A stretch of DNA of 64,000 nucleotides from NCBI RefSeq assembly GCF_030551755.1, contig NZ_JAUPEC010000009.1, positions 1 to 64,000 of the forward strand, read 5' to 3'. The DNA comes from Pseudocolwellia sp. AS88. Its GTDB lineage: Bacteria > Pseudomonadota > Gammaproteobacteria > Enterobacterales > Alteromonadaceae. The notes under the pieces were generated by a model. The model did not search any database, was not told the origin of the DNA, and was given only the letters and a program-made list of their open reading frames with translations. Made by a program: the position numbers and the translations under genes. Positions 1 through 8,745 of this stretch are shown in pieces (position 1 is the stretch's first letter; the number at the start of each line of letters is the position of its first letter).

Positions 1-72
1 TGAACCGCCCTGTGCGGAGCCGCATGCAGGGTGGTGTGGGGGCTGGAGGTTAGATACCTCCGGCTACCCGAT
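1..72 (+). mobile_element. 3' end of a group II intron (domains V-VI)
   Basis: The first 72 bases look like the terminal RNA domains of a bacterial group II intron. A long hairpin with an AGC-type loop (about 4-33, arms CCGCCCTG and CAGGGTGG) fits domain V. A second hairpin (about 36-69, arms GGAGGT and ACCTCC with an unpaired A in GGCTACCC) fits domain VI with its branch-point A. The CTACCCGAT ending is typical of intron 3' ends. The reverse-transcriptase part would lie before the window, so intron class and activity cannot be judged. GC content is much higher than in the flanking DNA, consistent with transfer. Confidence 0.78.
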
Positions 73-567
73 TTATAAATCGTGACCTAATGACTTAACG
101 TGGTCGATAACTAAACCATGACCACCTAATAATGCAGACAACCTTATTTTGGCGCCACTTTCAAAAGTTAAAGTATACCAATTAGGGGTTGAGTGAAACT
201 TTACTTGTTTTAAATTAACCCACAATTCATCTTTTGATCCAGTCCAAGGAGTATGAAATTGAATTGATGTTTCATCAAAGCGACCATGAACCCTGAATGC
301 TTCACCAAACGAATAAATTGCACCGATACCAAAACCAACGATTAAGCCAATTAAAGGGTAAAAGTCTCGTTCATGGTTATATTCAGTAAACAATAAAACA
401 TATAAACAGCCTAACGAAAAAGCTAAACAACACCAAAATAAACCAGAAATCAAAACTCCAAATTTTAATTGGCCATCTGATGTTTTATGACTGATTTTTG
501 ATGAAACGATTGTGCATAGAATTACAGCAATAATGCCACCTATAATTCCACTATAATTTGAATCCAT
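73..567 (-). CDS. Hypothetical membrane protein with PH-like C-terminal region
   Basis: A 164-residue protein that I do not recognise. It has about three hydrophobic segments in the first 90 residues (roughly 5-22, 36-60, 70-88). A soluble, beta-rich C-terminal part (about 95-164) with alternating hydrophobic residues is reminiscent of small PH-like (bacterial PH) domains, but that is inference. The ATG has a good ribosome site (AGGAG). Its stop codon directly touches the 3' end of the group II intron, which lies on the opposite strand, so the intron sits just behind this gene. Confidence 0.7.
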   Translation of the reverse strand: MDSNYSGIIGGIIAVILCTIVSSKISHKTSDGQLKFGVLISGLFWCCLAFSLGCLYVLLFTEYNHERDFYPLIGLIVGFGIGAIYSFGEAFRVHGRFDETSIQFHTPWTGSKDELWVNLKQVKFHSTPNWYTLTFESGAKIRLSALLGGHGLVIDHVKSLGHDL

Positions 568-603
568 ACTCCGAAACTCCTTGAGATTTATAACAGTTTA
601 ATA

Positions 604-808
604 TGAGGATGCCATCCGCCTTTCTACAAAGGCCAACAATCATCAACAATTTATAATTAATATAAACATTACTCGATTATCAATTATAGATCAATTAGTT
701 AAAAATCCAATCGTAACTGGTTGATGTGTGAAAGGAGGATGTAATCCTGCTTTGTTGTAGAAAGAAGGATTACAAGGTATCTGTATGTATTTACAGTTAC
801 CTTGTAAT
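604..808. repeat. Intergenic hairpin-rich region with a related repeat motif
   Basis: This gene-free stretch (568-905) holds two related motifs, GAGGATGCCATCCGCCTTT (613-631 area) and GAGGATGTAATCCTGCTTT (735-753). Around the second, GTAATCC (741-747) can pair with GGATTAC (767-773). Alternatively ATTACAAGGTA plus CTGTA (769-785) can pair with TACAG plus TACCTTGTAAT (792-808), a 16-bp stem with one mismatch. The two foldings share bases 769-773 and exclude each other. It lies upstream of the minus-strand membrane protein gene and downstream of the UPF0016 gene. Confidence 0.5.
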
Positions 809-905
809 TAAAAATCAGATATTTCTAACAAAACGTTTGAGCTTTAAGTAACTATCAACTTTATATCTATACTTTTATTGCGTTATGGTGATTAAACTGA
901 GTGTT

Positions 906-1178
906 TTACGCTTTATAAAGTGTAATAGCACCTATAATAATAAAGCCTGCACCTGCGAAATAATTTAAATATTTTTCATTGATGTATTCAGATAAAAGGC
1001 TTCCAGCTAACACCCCTACTGCTGTCGCTACAATTAATGCGGCTGATGCTGCTAAGAATACAGTATATTTGCTAACTTCTTTATCTGCTGCAAATAGCAT
1101 GGTAGCAAGTTGGGTTTTGTCTCCTAGCTCAGCGATAAAAACGGAAGCAAATATAGTTAAAAATATTTTCCAATCCAT
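906..1178 (-). CDS. Half-size UPF0016 (TMEM165/GDT1) cation transporter
   Basis: A 90-residue membrane protein with the family signature E-L-G-D-K-T-Q near residues 17-23 and three hydrophobic helices. UPF0016 proteins export Mn2+ or exchange Ca2+/Mn2+ for protons. Most have two copies of the domain (about 190 residues); this one has a single copy, so it would need to form a dimer. The ATG at 1178 is preceded by GAGAGAGAAAAG, preferable to the TTG 18 bases upstream. It lies 105 bases behind bioD on the same strand. I see no manganese riboswitch upstream. Confidence 0.85.
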   Translation of the reverse strand: MDWKIFLTIFASVFIAELGDKTQLATMLFAADKEVSKYTVFLAASAALIVATAVGVLAGSLLSEYINEKYLNYFAGAGFIIIGAITLYKA

Positions 1179-1283
1179 CTGTCTTTTCTCTCTCAAAATT
1201 ACCCATTTCTTTATTTTGGGTAGATGTTTATAAAATTTTTCTTTGGTAAGTTATTTAAACAATTTAAACGTTTTAATAACTCT

Positions 1284-1952
1284 TTAAGTTAATAAGCTTA
1301 AATCAAACTTAGTTGCGGCTATATCTGTACTTATTTCATTGTTTAATCTTGCAATCATGGGGGCTTTGATTAAAGACATTAGCTCAGTGATATTTTCTTC
1401 TAAATAGTTCATACCCTCAAAAGTATTCGCTACCCAACCAACGCATTCTAGTCCGTCAGATAATATACTTTCGTACGTTAATATTGCGTGATTTAAACAA
1501 CCTAATTTCATATTTACCACTAGAATAACTTTTTGTTCTGATTGTTGAACAAATTCAGATAAATATTTGCCATTACCTAAGGGTAAGCGCCACCCTCCAG
1601 CACCTTCAGTTAAGGTAATATCGGCATTTAATGAGGTAACGTTTGTGTAATGTTGTAATACATCTTCAACGGTAATACTTTGATTAGATTTCGCTGCGGC
1701 AATATGAGGTGCAATAGGCTCTTCGTAAGCAATGGGATTTACATTCGAGATAGATTGATTACTGTTAGCCACTTGCTGTAATAAAAATGCATCTTCGTTA
1801 ATAAGCTCACCATCAATAACTTCACAGCCTGCTGAAATAGGCTTGTATACAGCTACAGTTTTTCCTGTGTTTACTAAAGCTTTAACTAAGGCGGTGGCTA
1901 CGAATGTTTTTCCTGCATCGGTATCTGTGGCGGTTATAAAAAATTTAGACAT
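1284..1952 (-). CDS. bioD: Dethiobiotin synthetase
   Basis: BioD closes the ureido ring of dethiobiotin from 7,8-diaminopelargonate, CO2 and ATP in the cytoplasm, the step before biotin synthase. The 222-residue length is normal. The N-terminal P-loop variant TDTDAGKT (residues 8-15) and the later EGAGGW segment are characteristic of the family. It is the last gene of bioB-F-C-D, and its start overlaps the end of bioC by 8 bases, so translation is probably coupled. Confidence 0.97.
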   Translation of the reverse strand: MSKFFITATDTDAGKTFVATALVKALVNTGKTVAVYKPISAGCEVIDGELINEDAFLLQQVANSNQSISNVNPIAYEEPIAPHIAAAKSNQSITVEDVLQHYTNVTSLNADITLTEGAGGWRLPLGNGKYLSEFVQQSEQKVILVVNMKLGCLNHAILTYESILSDGLECVGWVANTFEGMNYLEENITELMSLIKAPMIARLNNEISTDIAATKFDLSLLT

Positions 1953-2730
1953 TAAGTTTTACTGCAACCCCTGAATATGCTGAATAAGTGGCTGGATATA
2001 CGCCATTTGGTTCTCTAAAGTCTTCGTAGTGTTCTGTCATTTTCTTCCATTTATCTTTACCTGATAAACCTTTCTTTCTTTGATTAGGTACATGATTAGC
2101 ACCTAAACCTTTTAACTCGTGTAGTAAGTGCATTACGTTTTCATATTCTAACGCAATGTCTTTTACCTGACTGTCTAATAATTTAAATTGAGAACCATCA
2201 AAAGTATTAACAAGTGTATCTTTTGGTTTAAAGTCTAATACGTGTGGTTCGTCATCAACTTGTTTCCAAGAAGATTTAAGCTCATATAAAGTACCTTCAA
2301 CAAGTGTGCTGAAAACAAACAGGCCACCGGGTTTTAGTATACGAGTCATTTCGGTAAGTAAATCACTTAATGGATTACACCATTGAATCATTAAATTTGA
2401 ATAGATAACATCAACACTTTCATCTTCAATAGGAAGTTTAAAAGCATCCGCTTCTATCCATTTAATTTCATGTGTTGATTTTTCTTCAGCAAATTTAAGC
2501 ATATCTTTTGAAATATCCACACCGATAACTTGCTTGTATTTACTTGCTAAAATATTAGTAAAAAAGCCTGTACCACAGCCTAAATCAACAACCGTTAAGT
2601 CGCTTCGCTTAGGTAGTTTAGACATTAAGTGTTTGCCTGTGTAACGTTGCAAACGTGCAGAAACATCGTAAGAGTGTGTTGCTGAACTGAAAGAACGAGC
2701 AATCTTAGTCCTACTGAAGTTATTTCCCAT
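1945..2730 (-). CDS. bioC: Malonyl-[acyl-carrier protein] O-methyltransferase
   Basis: BioC methylates malonyl-ACP with S-adenosylmethionine, letting fatty-acid synthesis build the pimeloyl moiety of biotin. The 261-residue protein has the class I methyltransferase glycine motif VVDLGCGTGFF (about residues 47-57) and the later acidic D-I-S strand end. It overlaps bioF by 11 bases and bioD by 8, an operon arrangement. BioH or another pimeloyl-ACP esterase, needed next, is not encoded in this window. Confidence 0.95.
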   Translation of the reverse strand: MGNNFSRTKIARSFSSATHSYDVSARLQRYTGKHLMSKLPKRSDLTVVDLGCGTGFFTNILASKYKQVIGVDISKDMLKFAEEKSTHEIKWIEADAFKLPIEDESVDVIYSNLMIQWCNPLSDLLTEMTRILKPGGLFVFSTLVEGTLYELKSSWKQVDDEPHVLDFKPKDTLVNTFDGSQFKLLDSQVKDIALEYENVMHLLHELKGLGANHVPNQRKKGLSGKDKWKKMTEHYEDFREPNGVYPATYSAYSGVAVKLNV

Positions 2731-3868
2731 TTAAAAAGGCCTTGTTAATATTACTTGCTAAATATTTGATATCGTTTGCATTATGAGATGCAGTTATAGT
2801 AACACGTAACCTAGAGCTGTTTTTTGCAACCGTGGGAGGACGAATTGCGGTAACCCAAATTCCATTTTCTTTCAGTTTTTCACTCGTGTTCAATGTTTTG
2901 CTCGCTGAACCTAAAACAATCGCGTGAATTGAAGATTCAGTTTTTATTAATTCTATGTCGTTATTAAGTGTAGTAGATAATAAATAACTTAATTCACTAA
3001 TTTTGTCTCTGCGCCACTGTTCTTGCTGAGCCAGCTTAATACTGGCTTTAGTTGCCCAAGCAACGGCAGGCGAAATGGCTGTTGAATATATGTAATGTCT
3101 AGAGAAGTTTACGAGGTATTCGTAAATGTCTTCATTACAAACAACAAAAGCGCCACTGGTCGCCAATGCTTTACCAAATGTTGCCATTACCATGTCTATT
3201 GGTGCTTGGCTTAAACTACCTTCACCAAATTTACCTTTTACACCTATGCTATGGGCGTCATCTATATAAGTTAACGCTTTATGTTTTTTAGCGAGTTGAC
3301 TAATGCTGCTTAAATTAGCTTGATCGCCATCCATGCTAAAAACGCCTTCAGAGATTATGACGTTATCTTTTTCTGGAGACGAGCTTAAAAACGTATCAAG
3401 TTGTTGCATGTCGTTGTGTAAGAAGCGTTTAGTGCGCGCTTTTGATGCTAAAGCACCATCAATTAACGAAGCATGGCTAAGTTTATCTAACCAATAGTTG
3501 GTATTAGGCTCACCCAACGCATCGAGTACACCTTGATTTGCAGCAAAACCACTAGAAAACAATAAACATTTAGGTTTGTTTAACCAAGTACATATGTCGT
3601 TCTCAAGTGATTGATGCGCATAGTGATAACCAGTAATCAAACTTGAGGCACTTGCACAAGTGCCAAACCTATCAGCACCCTCTTGCATGGCTTTATTGAT
3701 TTCTGGGTGATTATTTAAACCTAAATAATCATTAGATGAAAAGTTTAAGTAGGTTTTACCTGCTATAGACACTTCTCTCGCGTTTTGAGATTCAACACAC
3801 TTTGTACTTCTATACAAAGCGTGTTCTCGTTGTTGCGCTAATTTTTGCTCAATAAAGCTAAAAGCCAC
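2720..3868 (-). CDS. bioF: 8-amino-7-oxononanoate synthase
   Basis: BioF is a PLP enzyme that condenses pimeloyl-ACP with L-alanine to give 8-amino-7-oxononanoate. The 382-residue sequence shows the alpha-oxoamine synthase features: N-F-S-S-N-D-Y-L-G near residue 43, Y-I-D-D-A-H-S around 200, and T-F-G-K-A with the PLP lysine near residue 233. It starts 19 bases after bioB and overlaps bioC, consistent with a single bioBFCD transcript. Confidence 0.96.
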   Translation of the reverse strand: MAFSFIEQKLAQQREHALYRSTKCVESQNAREVSIAGKTYLNFSSNDYLGLNNHPEINKAMQEGADRFGTCASASSLITGYHYAHQSLENDICTWLNKPKCLLFSSGFAANQGVLDALGEPNTNYWLDKLSHASLIDGALASKARTKRFLHNDMQQLDTFLSSSPEKDNVIISEGVFSMDGDQANLSSISQLAKKHKALTYIDDAHSIGVKGKFGEGSLSQAPIDMVMATFGKALATSGAFVVCNEDIYEYLVNFSRHYIYSTAISPAVAWATKASIKLAQQEQWRRDKISELSYLLSTTLNNDIELIKTESSIHAIVLGSASKTLNTSEKLKENGIWVTAIRPPTVAKNSSRLRVTITASHNANDIKYLASNINKAFLNGK

Positions 3869-3887
3869 TATAAATACAACTTAAATA

Positions 3888-4967
3888 TTAGTTAGCGTTA
3901 TAAAATAAATCACTATTTTGCTGATCAATTATAGCAGTTTTAACTTTCAGCATTTGCTCTTGTTCAGTAATGCTGTCAATCGTTTCAGTGTTAATACCTA
4001 GTTTTTTGAATAAGGCAACGTCAGAGTTTGTTTCAGGGTTGTCAGCCGTTAATAGCTTACATCCGTAAAAGATTGAGTTAGCACCGGCTAAAAAACACAT
4101 GGCTTGCATTTGTTCATTCATTTCTGAACGACCAGCAGATAAACGTACATGGCTTTTTGGCATAATAATACGTGCTACAGCAATACAACGAACAAAGTCG
4201 AAATGATCTAAATCATCAACATCCGCTAAAGGTGTACCTTCAACTTTAACTAACATGTTAATTGGAACACTTTCAGGTTGTGGAGAAAGGTTAGCTAATT
4301 GAATAAGCAAAGAAATACGGTCTTTAGCATCTTCACCTAAACCCACTATACCGCCACTACATACTTTCATACCGGCTTTACGAACGTTGCCTAAAGTATC
4401 TAAGCGATCTTGGTAAGTACGGGTAGTTATAATTTGGTTGTAATGCTCTGGCGAGGTATCTAAGTTATGATTGTAGTAATCTAGGCCAGCAGTTTGTAAT
4501 TCGTCAGCTTGATCTTCAGATAACATACCTAAAGTCATACAAGTTTCTAAACCCATAGCTTTAACGCCTTTAACCATTTCAACAACTAATGGCATATCAC
4601 GCTCTTTTGGATTTCTCCATGCAGCCCCCATACAAAAACGGGTTGAACCTTGTTGTTTAGCTTTTTCAGCAGCTTCTAATACTTTTTCAACAGCCATTAA
4701 TCTTTCTTTATCAATGTCTGTTTTGTAACGAGCACTTTGCGAACAGTATTTACAATCTTCTGGGCAAGCACCGGTTTTTATTGATAACAAAGTACTCACT
4801 TGTACTTCATTAGCGTTAAAGTTTTTGCGATGAACTGTTTGCGCTTCGAACATTAGGTCGTTAAAAGGCATATCGAATAAGGCTTGAACTTCTTCTTTAG
4901 TCCAATCGTGACGGACAACTTGATCAGACTCTTTTAACATATTTAACGAATTAAGCTGTACAGACAT
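3888..4967 (-). CDS. bioB: Biotin synthase
   Basis: BioB is the radical-SAM enzyme that inserts sulfur into dethiobiotin. The cluster motif CPEDCKYC (C-x3-C-x2-C) is present along with the other conserved segments, such as [12 protein letters not shown] choose the ATG at 4967 (protein starting MSVQLN, 359 residues) because it has an AAGG ribosome site. The frame stays open to 5069, but the extra 34 residues do not resemble BioB and would run into the regulatory region. First gene of the minus-strand biotin operon, facing bioA across the BirA operator. Confidence 0.97.
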   Translation of the reverse strand: MSVQLNSLNMLKESDQVVRHDWTKEEVQALFDMPFNDLMFEAQTVHRKNFNANEVQVSTLLSIKTGACPEDCKYCSQSARYKTDIDKERLMAVEKVLEAAEKAKQQGSTRFCMGAAWRNPKERDMPLVVEMVKGVKAMGLETCMTLGMLSEDQADELQTAGLDYYNHNLDTSPEHYNQIITTRTYQDRLDTLGNVRKAGMKVCSGGIVGLGEDAKDRISLLIQLANLSPQPESVPINMLVKVEGTPLADVDDLDHFDFVRCIAVARIIMPKSHVRLSAGRSEMNEQMQAMCFLAGANSIFYGCKLLTADNPETNSDVALFKKLGINTETIDSITEQEQMLKVKTAIIDQQNSDLFYNAN

Positions 4968-5017
4968 AGAATACCTTTTCTTCTTACGAGTAAATTGCTG
5001 ATGGTGAGGTGTAATCC

Positions 5018-5031
5018 ATGCGCTAGCGCAT
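5018..5031. promoter_or_regulatory. Perfect 14-bp palindrome in the bioB leader
   Basis: ATGCGCTAGCGCAT is a perfect palindrome about 50 bases upstream of the bioB start codon, inside the predicted untranslated leader. It could be a protein site or form an RNA element, but no known motif is recognised. Confidence 0.4.
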
Positions 5032-5076
5032 ATTGCATCTCTTTTTATTTGCGCGTAGTCTACCACCAATTTTTAC

Positions 5077-5109
5077 TTGTAAACATACTAACGAGAATTA
5101 AGTTAACAA
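5077..5109. promoter_or_regulatory. BirA operator between bioB and bioA
   Basis: TTGTAAAC, 17 bases, GTTAACAA matches the known proteobacterial BirA site (TTGTAAACC-N14/15-GGTTTACAA) with one base changed in the right arm. On the minus strand the same bases can serve as a bioB promoter: -35 TTGTTA, 16-base spacer, -10 TATGTT. The right arm ends at the base before the bioA ATG (5110), so bound BirA-biotinyl-AMP would block both directions. Confidence 0.85.
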
Positions 5110-6420
5110 ATGTCTAATTTATATACAGATGATTTGATCTTCGACCGAGATCACATATGGCACCCTTATACATCCATGACTAATCCCCTACCAAGTTTTA
5201 TGGTGGAATCAGCTAATGGTGTAACCATTAATTTAGCGTCAGGCGAGCAACTTACCGATGGTATGTCATCTTGGTGGTCTGTTCTGCATGGTTACAACCA
5301 CCCTGTTCTTAATGAAGCATTAGTTGAACAAAGTAAAAACATGTCTCACGTTATGTTTGGCGGTTTAACCCATAAGCCTGCTATTGAACTCTGTAAAAAA
5401 TTAATACGTTTATCGCCTGAAGGTTTAGATAAGGTATTTCTATCTGACAGTGGCTCGGTAGCTGTTGAAGTAGCAATGAAAATGGCAATTCAATATTGGG
5501 GGGCTAAAGGACAACCTAACAAAAACAAAATGCTTACTGTTAAAAATGGTTATCACGGTGATACTTTTGCAACCATGGCTGTTTGTGATCCTGTTAACGG
5601 CATGCATCATATGTTTGATCAGGTACTCACCAAGCATTATTTTGCTCCAGCGCCTCAAACCAGTATTGATGAAGAATGGAATGCCAACGGCAATAACGAT
5701 GATATTGCTGAGCTAGAACAGTTATTTAAAGATAATCACAGCAATATAGCCGCTTTTATTATAGAGCCGATTGTTCAAGGCGCTGGCGGTATGCGTTTTT
5801 ATCATCCAGAATATTTAAAAGCCTGTCGCGCATTATGTGATCAATACCAAGTGCTTTTTATTGCTGACGAGATAGCCACTGGATTAGGCAGAACAGGAAA
5901 GCTATTTGCTTGTGAATGGGCAGAAATTAGTCCCGACATTATGTGTTTAGGTAAAACCTTAACTGGTGGTTACATTACATTAGCCGCCACACTTTGTACG
6001 AACGAAATAGCTGAAGGTATAAGCCAATCAGAAGCTGGCTGCTTTATGCATGGCCCAACCTATATGGGTAATCCATTAGCATGTGCTGTTGCTAATGCGA
6101 GTATAGGTTTACTTGAAAGTAGTGATTGGAAATCTAACATAAACCGCATCGAAAAATGCTTGCAGGAACAACTATTACCTCTTAGTGAAAATAAGCGTGT
6201 TCATGCAACTCGAGTGCTAGGTAGTATTGGTGTTGTAGAAGCGGTAACGCCAGTAAATATGGCAAACATTCAAAAACGCTTTGTTGAATTAGGTGTGTGG
6301 ATCCGCCCTTTTGGTAAGCTTATTTATATAATGCCACCACTTATTTCTACTAATGAAGATCTTAAAAAACTAGTTGGAGCTATTGCGACAGTTTTAAATG
6401 AAGAGGCTTGTTTTGCTTAA
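5110..6420 (+). CDS. bioA: Adenosylmethionine-8-amino-7-oxononanoate aminotransferase
   Basis: BioA is a PLP transaminase that uses S-adenosylmethionine as amino donor to make 7,8-diaminopelargonate. The 436-residue protein has the BioA start pattern (DDLIFDRDHIWHPYTSM), the ADEIATGLGRTG segment and the catalytic lysine in C-L-G-K-T-L-T-G-G. Comparison with the known BioA N-terminus supports the ATG at 5110, although it directly touches the BirA operator and has no clear ribosome site. It is transcribed away from bioBFCD. Confidence 0.97.
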   Translation: MSNLYTDDLIFDRDHIWHPYTSMTNPLPSFMVESANGVTINLASGEQLTDGMSSWWSVLHGYNHPVLNEALVEQSKNMSHVMFGGLTHKPAIELCKKLIRLSPEGLDKVFLSDSGSVAVEVAMKMAIQYWGAKGQPNKNKMLTVKNGYHGDTFATMAVCDPVNGMHHMFDQVLTKHYFAPAPQTSIDEEWNANGNNDDIAELEQLFKDNHSNIAAFIIEPIVQGAGGMRFYHPEYLKACRALCDQYQVLFIADEIATGLGRTGKLFACEWAEISPDIMCLGKTLTGGYITLAATLCTNEIAEGISQSEAGCFMHGPTYMGNPLACAVANASIGLLESSDWKSNINRIEKCLQEQLLPLSENKRVHATRVLGSIGVVEAVTPVNMANIQKRFVELGVWIRPFGKLIYIMPPLISTNEDLKKLVGAIATVLNEEACFA

Positions 6421-6433
6421 CTGGTAATAAAGT

Positions 6434-6511
6434 AAGGTTTACTGCAAATCGTTATGCGGTAAACCTTTTACCTTTAAAGGACTTAATATGCTGTTCTTAA
6501 AAAGCATTAAG
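6434..6511 (+). terminator. Two hairpins after bioA
   Basis: A 12-bp stem (AAGGTTTACTGC, 6434-6445, with 6456-6467, one G-U pair) is followed by TTTTA. A second, weaker hairpin at 6481-6511 (ACTTAATATGC with GCATTAAGT) lies between the converging ends of bioA and the minus-strand gene at 6549. The region probably stops transcripts from both sides. Confidence 0.65.
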
Positions 6512-6548
6512 TAAAATAGCTTAATCCGTTCAAAGATTACTTACCAAG

Positions 6549-6911
6549 CTACCTAAGATTAATTAAAATATAAACAGCCCAAGCAACCGAAATCACCATC
6601 AATAATAGTAGATTGAAGTTTTTACTATCTGTTTCTCTTCTCGATCGAAACTTGTGAACAATTAAACTGAAATAACTAAATAAAGCACTTAACCAAAGTG
6701 CGGCATACAAATATCCCGTTAAAGGGATCAACCAGAATTTACGAATCTCTAAGCTATGATAACGAACAAGCCCATAGTCTTTTTCGGGTGCAGCGTAATA
6801 AGACATCCCCAATGCAAATATAAATAACACCCAACTTACTATGGTTAAAGTGCGTACAACTAACACCCATTTGTCGGGTGATTTTCTTCTGTTTTCTTGC
6901 TTAGTATCCAT
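6549..6911 (-). CDS. Hypothetical small membrane protein
   Basis: A 120-residue protein with three predicted membrane segments (about 17-38, 63-85, 99-118), a charged N-terminus (KQENRRKSPDKW) and basic loops (HKFRSRRE). I recognise no family. It converges with bioA and diverges from asnS, so it stands alone. Its composition is like that of its neighbours. Confidence 0.7.
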   Translation of the reverse strand: MDTKQENRRKSPDKWVLVVRTLTIVSWVLFIFALGMSYYAAPEKDYGLVRYHSLEIRKFWLIPLTGYLYAALWLSALFSYFSLIVHKFRSRRETDSKNFNLLLLMVISVAWAVYILINLR

Positions 6912-6975
6912 ATTTACTCGTAAATGCTCTAAATTAACTATTTCTTTAGCTATTTATTCAATTTTATAGCAGGTA

Positions 6976-7005
6976 TTAACATTTTTTACTTGTTAATCAT
7001 ATAAT
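6976..7005 (+). promoter_or_regulatory. Predicted sigma-70 promoter of asnS
   Basis: TTAACA (-35, 6976-6981), 18-base spacer, consensus TATAAT (-10, 7000-7005), about 60 bases before the asnS ATG. A good housekeeping promoter by inspection; no transcript data. Confidence 0.65.
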
Positions 7006-7065
7006 GCACGGTAACATATCACACCTTAACTTTAGAGCAATTTTGACAGACAAAGAGGTCGATTA

Positions 7066-8466
7066 ATGTCACTCATATCAATTACTGACGTTTTAGCAGG
7101 AAAGTCGCCTGTTAACGAAACAGTTTCAGTACATGGTTGGATCCGTACACGCCGTGATTCAAAAGCAGGTATTTCATTTTTAGCCATTCATGACGGTTCA
7201 TGTTTTGATGCGATTCAAGCGATTGTTTCTAGTGACATAGAAAATTACCAATCTGATGTTTTAAAATTAACTACAGGTTGTGCCGTTAAAGTTACCGGTA
7301 TTTTAGTTGAATCTCCTGGCCAAGGCCAAGCATTTGAAATTCAAGCTACAGCTATCGAAGTATACGGTTTTGTTGAAGACCCAGATACTTACCCAATGGC
7401 AGCTAAACGTCATAGTATTGAATTTTTACGTGAGCAAGCTCATTTACGTGCTCGTACTAACATTGGTGGCGCGGTAACTCGTGTTCGTAATACCTTAGCA
7501 CAAGCTGTACATCGCTTTTTACATAGCAAAGGTTACTTCTGGATAAGCACTCCACTTATTACAGGTAGTGACTGTGAAGGCGCTGGTGAAATGTTCCGTG
7601 TAAGTACATTAGACATGGAAAACTTACCGCGTACTGACAAAGGCGAAGTTGATTACAAACAAGACTTCTTCGGTAAAGAAACATTCTTAACAGTTTCAGG
7701 ACAATTAAACGTTGAAACTTACGCATGTGCTTTATCTAAAGTATATACGTTTGGTCCTACGTTCCGTGCAGAAAACTCTAATACTACGCGTCATTTAGCT
7801 GAATTTTGGATGGTTGAACCTGAAATCGCGTTTGCTGATTTATCTGACGCGGCTGATTTAGCTGAAGAAATGTTGAAGTATGTGTTCAAAGCCGTTTTAG
7901 ATGAACGTGCTGACGACATGGCATTCTTCCAACAACGTGTAGATAAGACGGTTATTGACCGTTTAAATTCTGTAATCAATACCGACTTTGTTCGTCTTGA
8001 TTATACAGATGCAATTACCATTTTAGAAAATTGTGAGAAGAAGTTTGAAAACGCAGTTTCATGGGGTGTTGATTTAAACTCTGAACATGAACGTTATTTA
8101 GCTGAAGAACACTTTAATGGTCCAGTAGTTTTACAAAACTACCCTAAAGATATTAAATCGTTCTACATGCGTTTAAATGACGATGGCAAAACTGTTGCTG
8201 CTATGGACATTCTTGCTCCTGGTATTGGCGAGATCATTGGCGGAAGTCAACGTGAAGAACGTTTAGACGTTTTAGATGCTAGATTAGAAGAAATGAACCT
8301 AGATATTTCTGATTACGGCTGGTATCGCGATTTACGTCGTTACGGCACAGTTCCTCATTCTGGTTTTGGTTTAGGCTTTGAGCGTTTAGTTGCTTATGCT
8401 ACAGGCATGCAGAACGTACGTGACGTTATCCCATTCCCAAGAACACCAAATAACGCAGCATTTTAA
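7066..8466 (+). CDS. asnS: Asparaginyl-tRNA synthetase
   Basis: Class IIb aminoacyl-tRNA synthetase that charges tRNA-Asn in the cytoplasm. The 466-residue length is normal for the bacterial enzyme. The N-terminal OB-fold anticodon-binding domain (about 15-105, [14 protein letters not shown]) precedes the catalytic core, with motif 2 ([16 protein letters not shown]) and motif 3 ([10 protein letters not shown]) near the C-terminus. Ribosome site AGAGG precedes the ATG. Single gene with its own promoter and terminator. Confidence 0.98.
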   Translation: MSLISITDVLAGKSPVNETVSVHGWIRTRRDSKAGISFLAIHDGSCFDAIQAIVSSDIENYQSDVLKLTTGCAVKVTGILVESPGQGQAFEIQATAIEVYGFVEDPDTYPMAAKRHSIEFLREQAHLRARTNIGGAVTRVRNTLAQAVHRFLHSKGYFWISTPLITGSDCEGAGEMFRVSTLDMENLPRTDKGEVDYKQDFFGKETFLTVSGQLNVETYACALSKVYTFGPTFRAENSNTTRHLAEFWMVEPEIAFADLSDAADLAEEMLKYVFKAVLDERADDMAFFQQRVDKTVIDRLNSVINTDFVRLDYTDAITILENCEKKFENAVSWGVDLNSEHERYLAEEHFNGPVVLQNYPKDIKSFYMRLNDDGKTVAAMDILAPGIGEIIGGSQREERLDVLDARLEEMNLDISDYGWYRDLRRYGTVPHSGFGLGFERLVAYATGMQNVRDVIPFPRTPNNAAF

Positions 8467-8490
8467 TTTTTAATAGCTACTTTATAAAAT

Positions 8491-8519
8491 AAAAAAACGC
8501 CTTAATTGGCGTTTTTTTT
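8491..8519 (+). terminator. Rho-independent terminator of asnS
   Basis: A-rich tract, stem ACGCC / GGCGT with loop TTAATT, then eight Ts, 25 bases after the asnS stop codon. A strong and probably bidirectional terminator. Confidence 0.92.
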
Positions 8520-8686
8520 GTTTTATAATTAAAAATCTAATGCTTTTATAATCCTAGGCATTTATCTCATACCCATCTATTTTATCGTTATATCTAATAT
8601 CACAGCCCTATTCACCTTATTAGGCTCTCAACTGACGCTTTAGCTAAATTAATAACGATCTATCTATAATTATTTTAGAAAAACAG

Positions 8687-8719
8687 TTGTTTTCTCTTAA
8701 TTAAGACATATTATGTCTT
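8687..8719 (+). promoter_or_regulatory. htpX promoter overlapped by a palindrome
   Basis: TTGTTT (8687-8692), 16-base spacer, TATTAT (8709-8714) fits a sigma-70 promoter about 30 bases before htpX. The -10 lies inside a perfect inverted repeat, AAGACAT-ATT-ATGTCTT (8703-8719), which could be an operator. I do not see a convincing heat-shock (sigma-32) promoter. Confidence 0.55.
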
Positions 8720-8745
8720 TGAATCATTTAATTCGGAGTTAAAAA

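Noticed and set aside
1179-1283. Manganese (yybP-ykoY) riboswitch before the UPF0016 gene
   Set aside because: The spacer is too short and lacks the conserved loops; only a small TACCCA/TGGGTA hairpin is present.
4968-5069. Longer N-terminus for biotin synthase
   Set aside because: The extra 34 residues do not resemble BioB and the downstream ATG has a good ribosome site; the extension would cross the regulatory leader.
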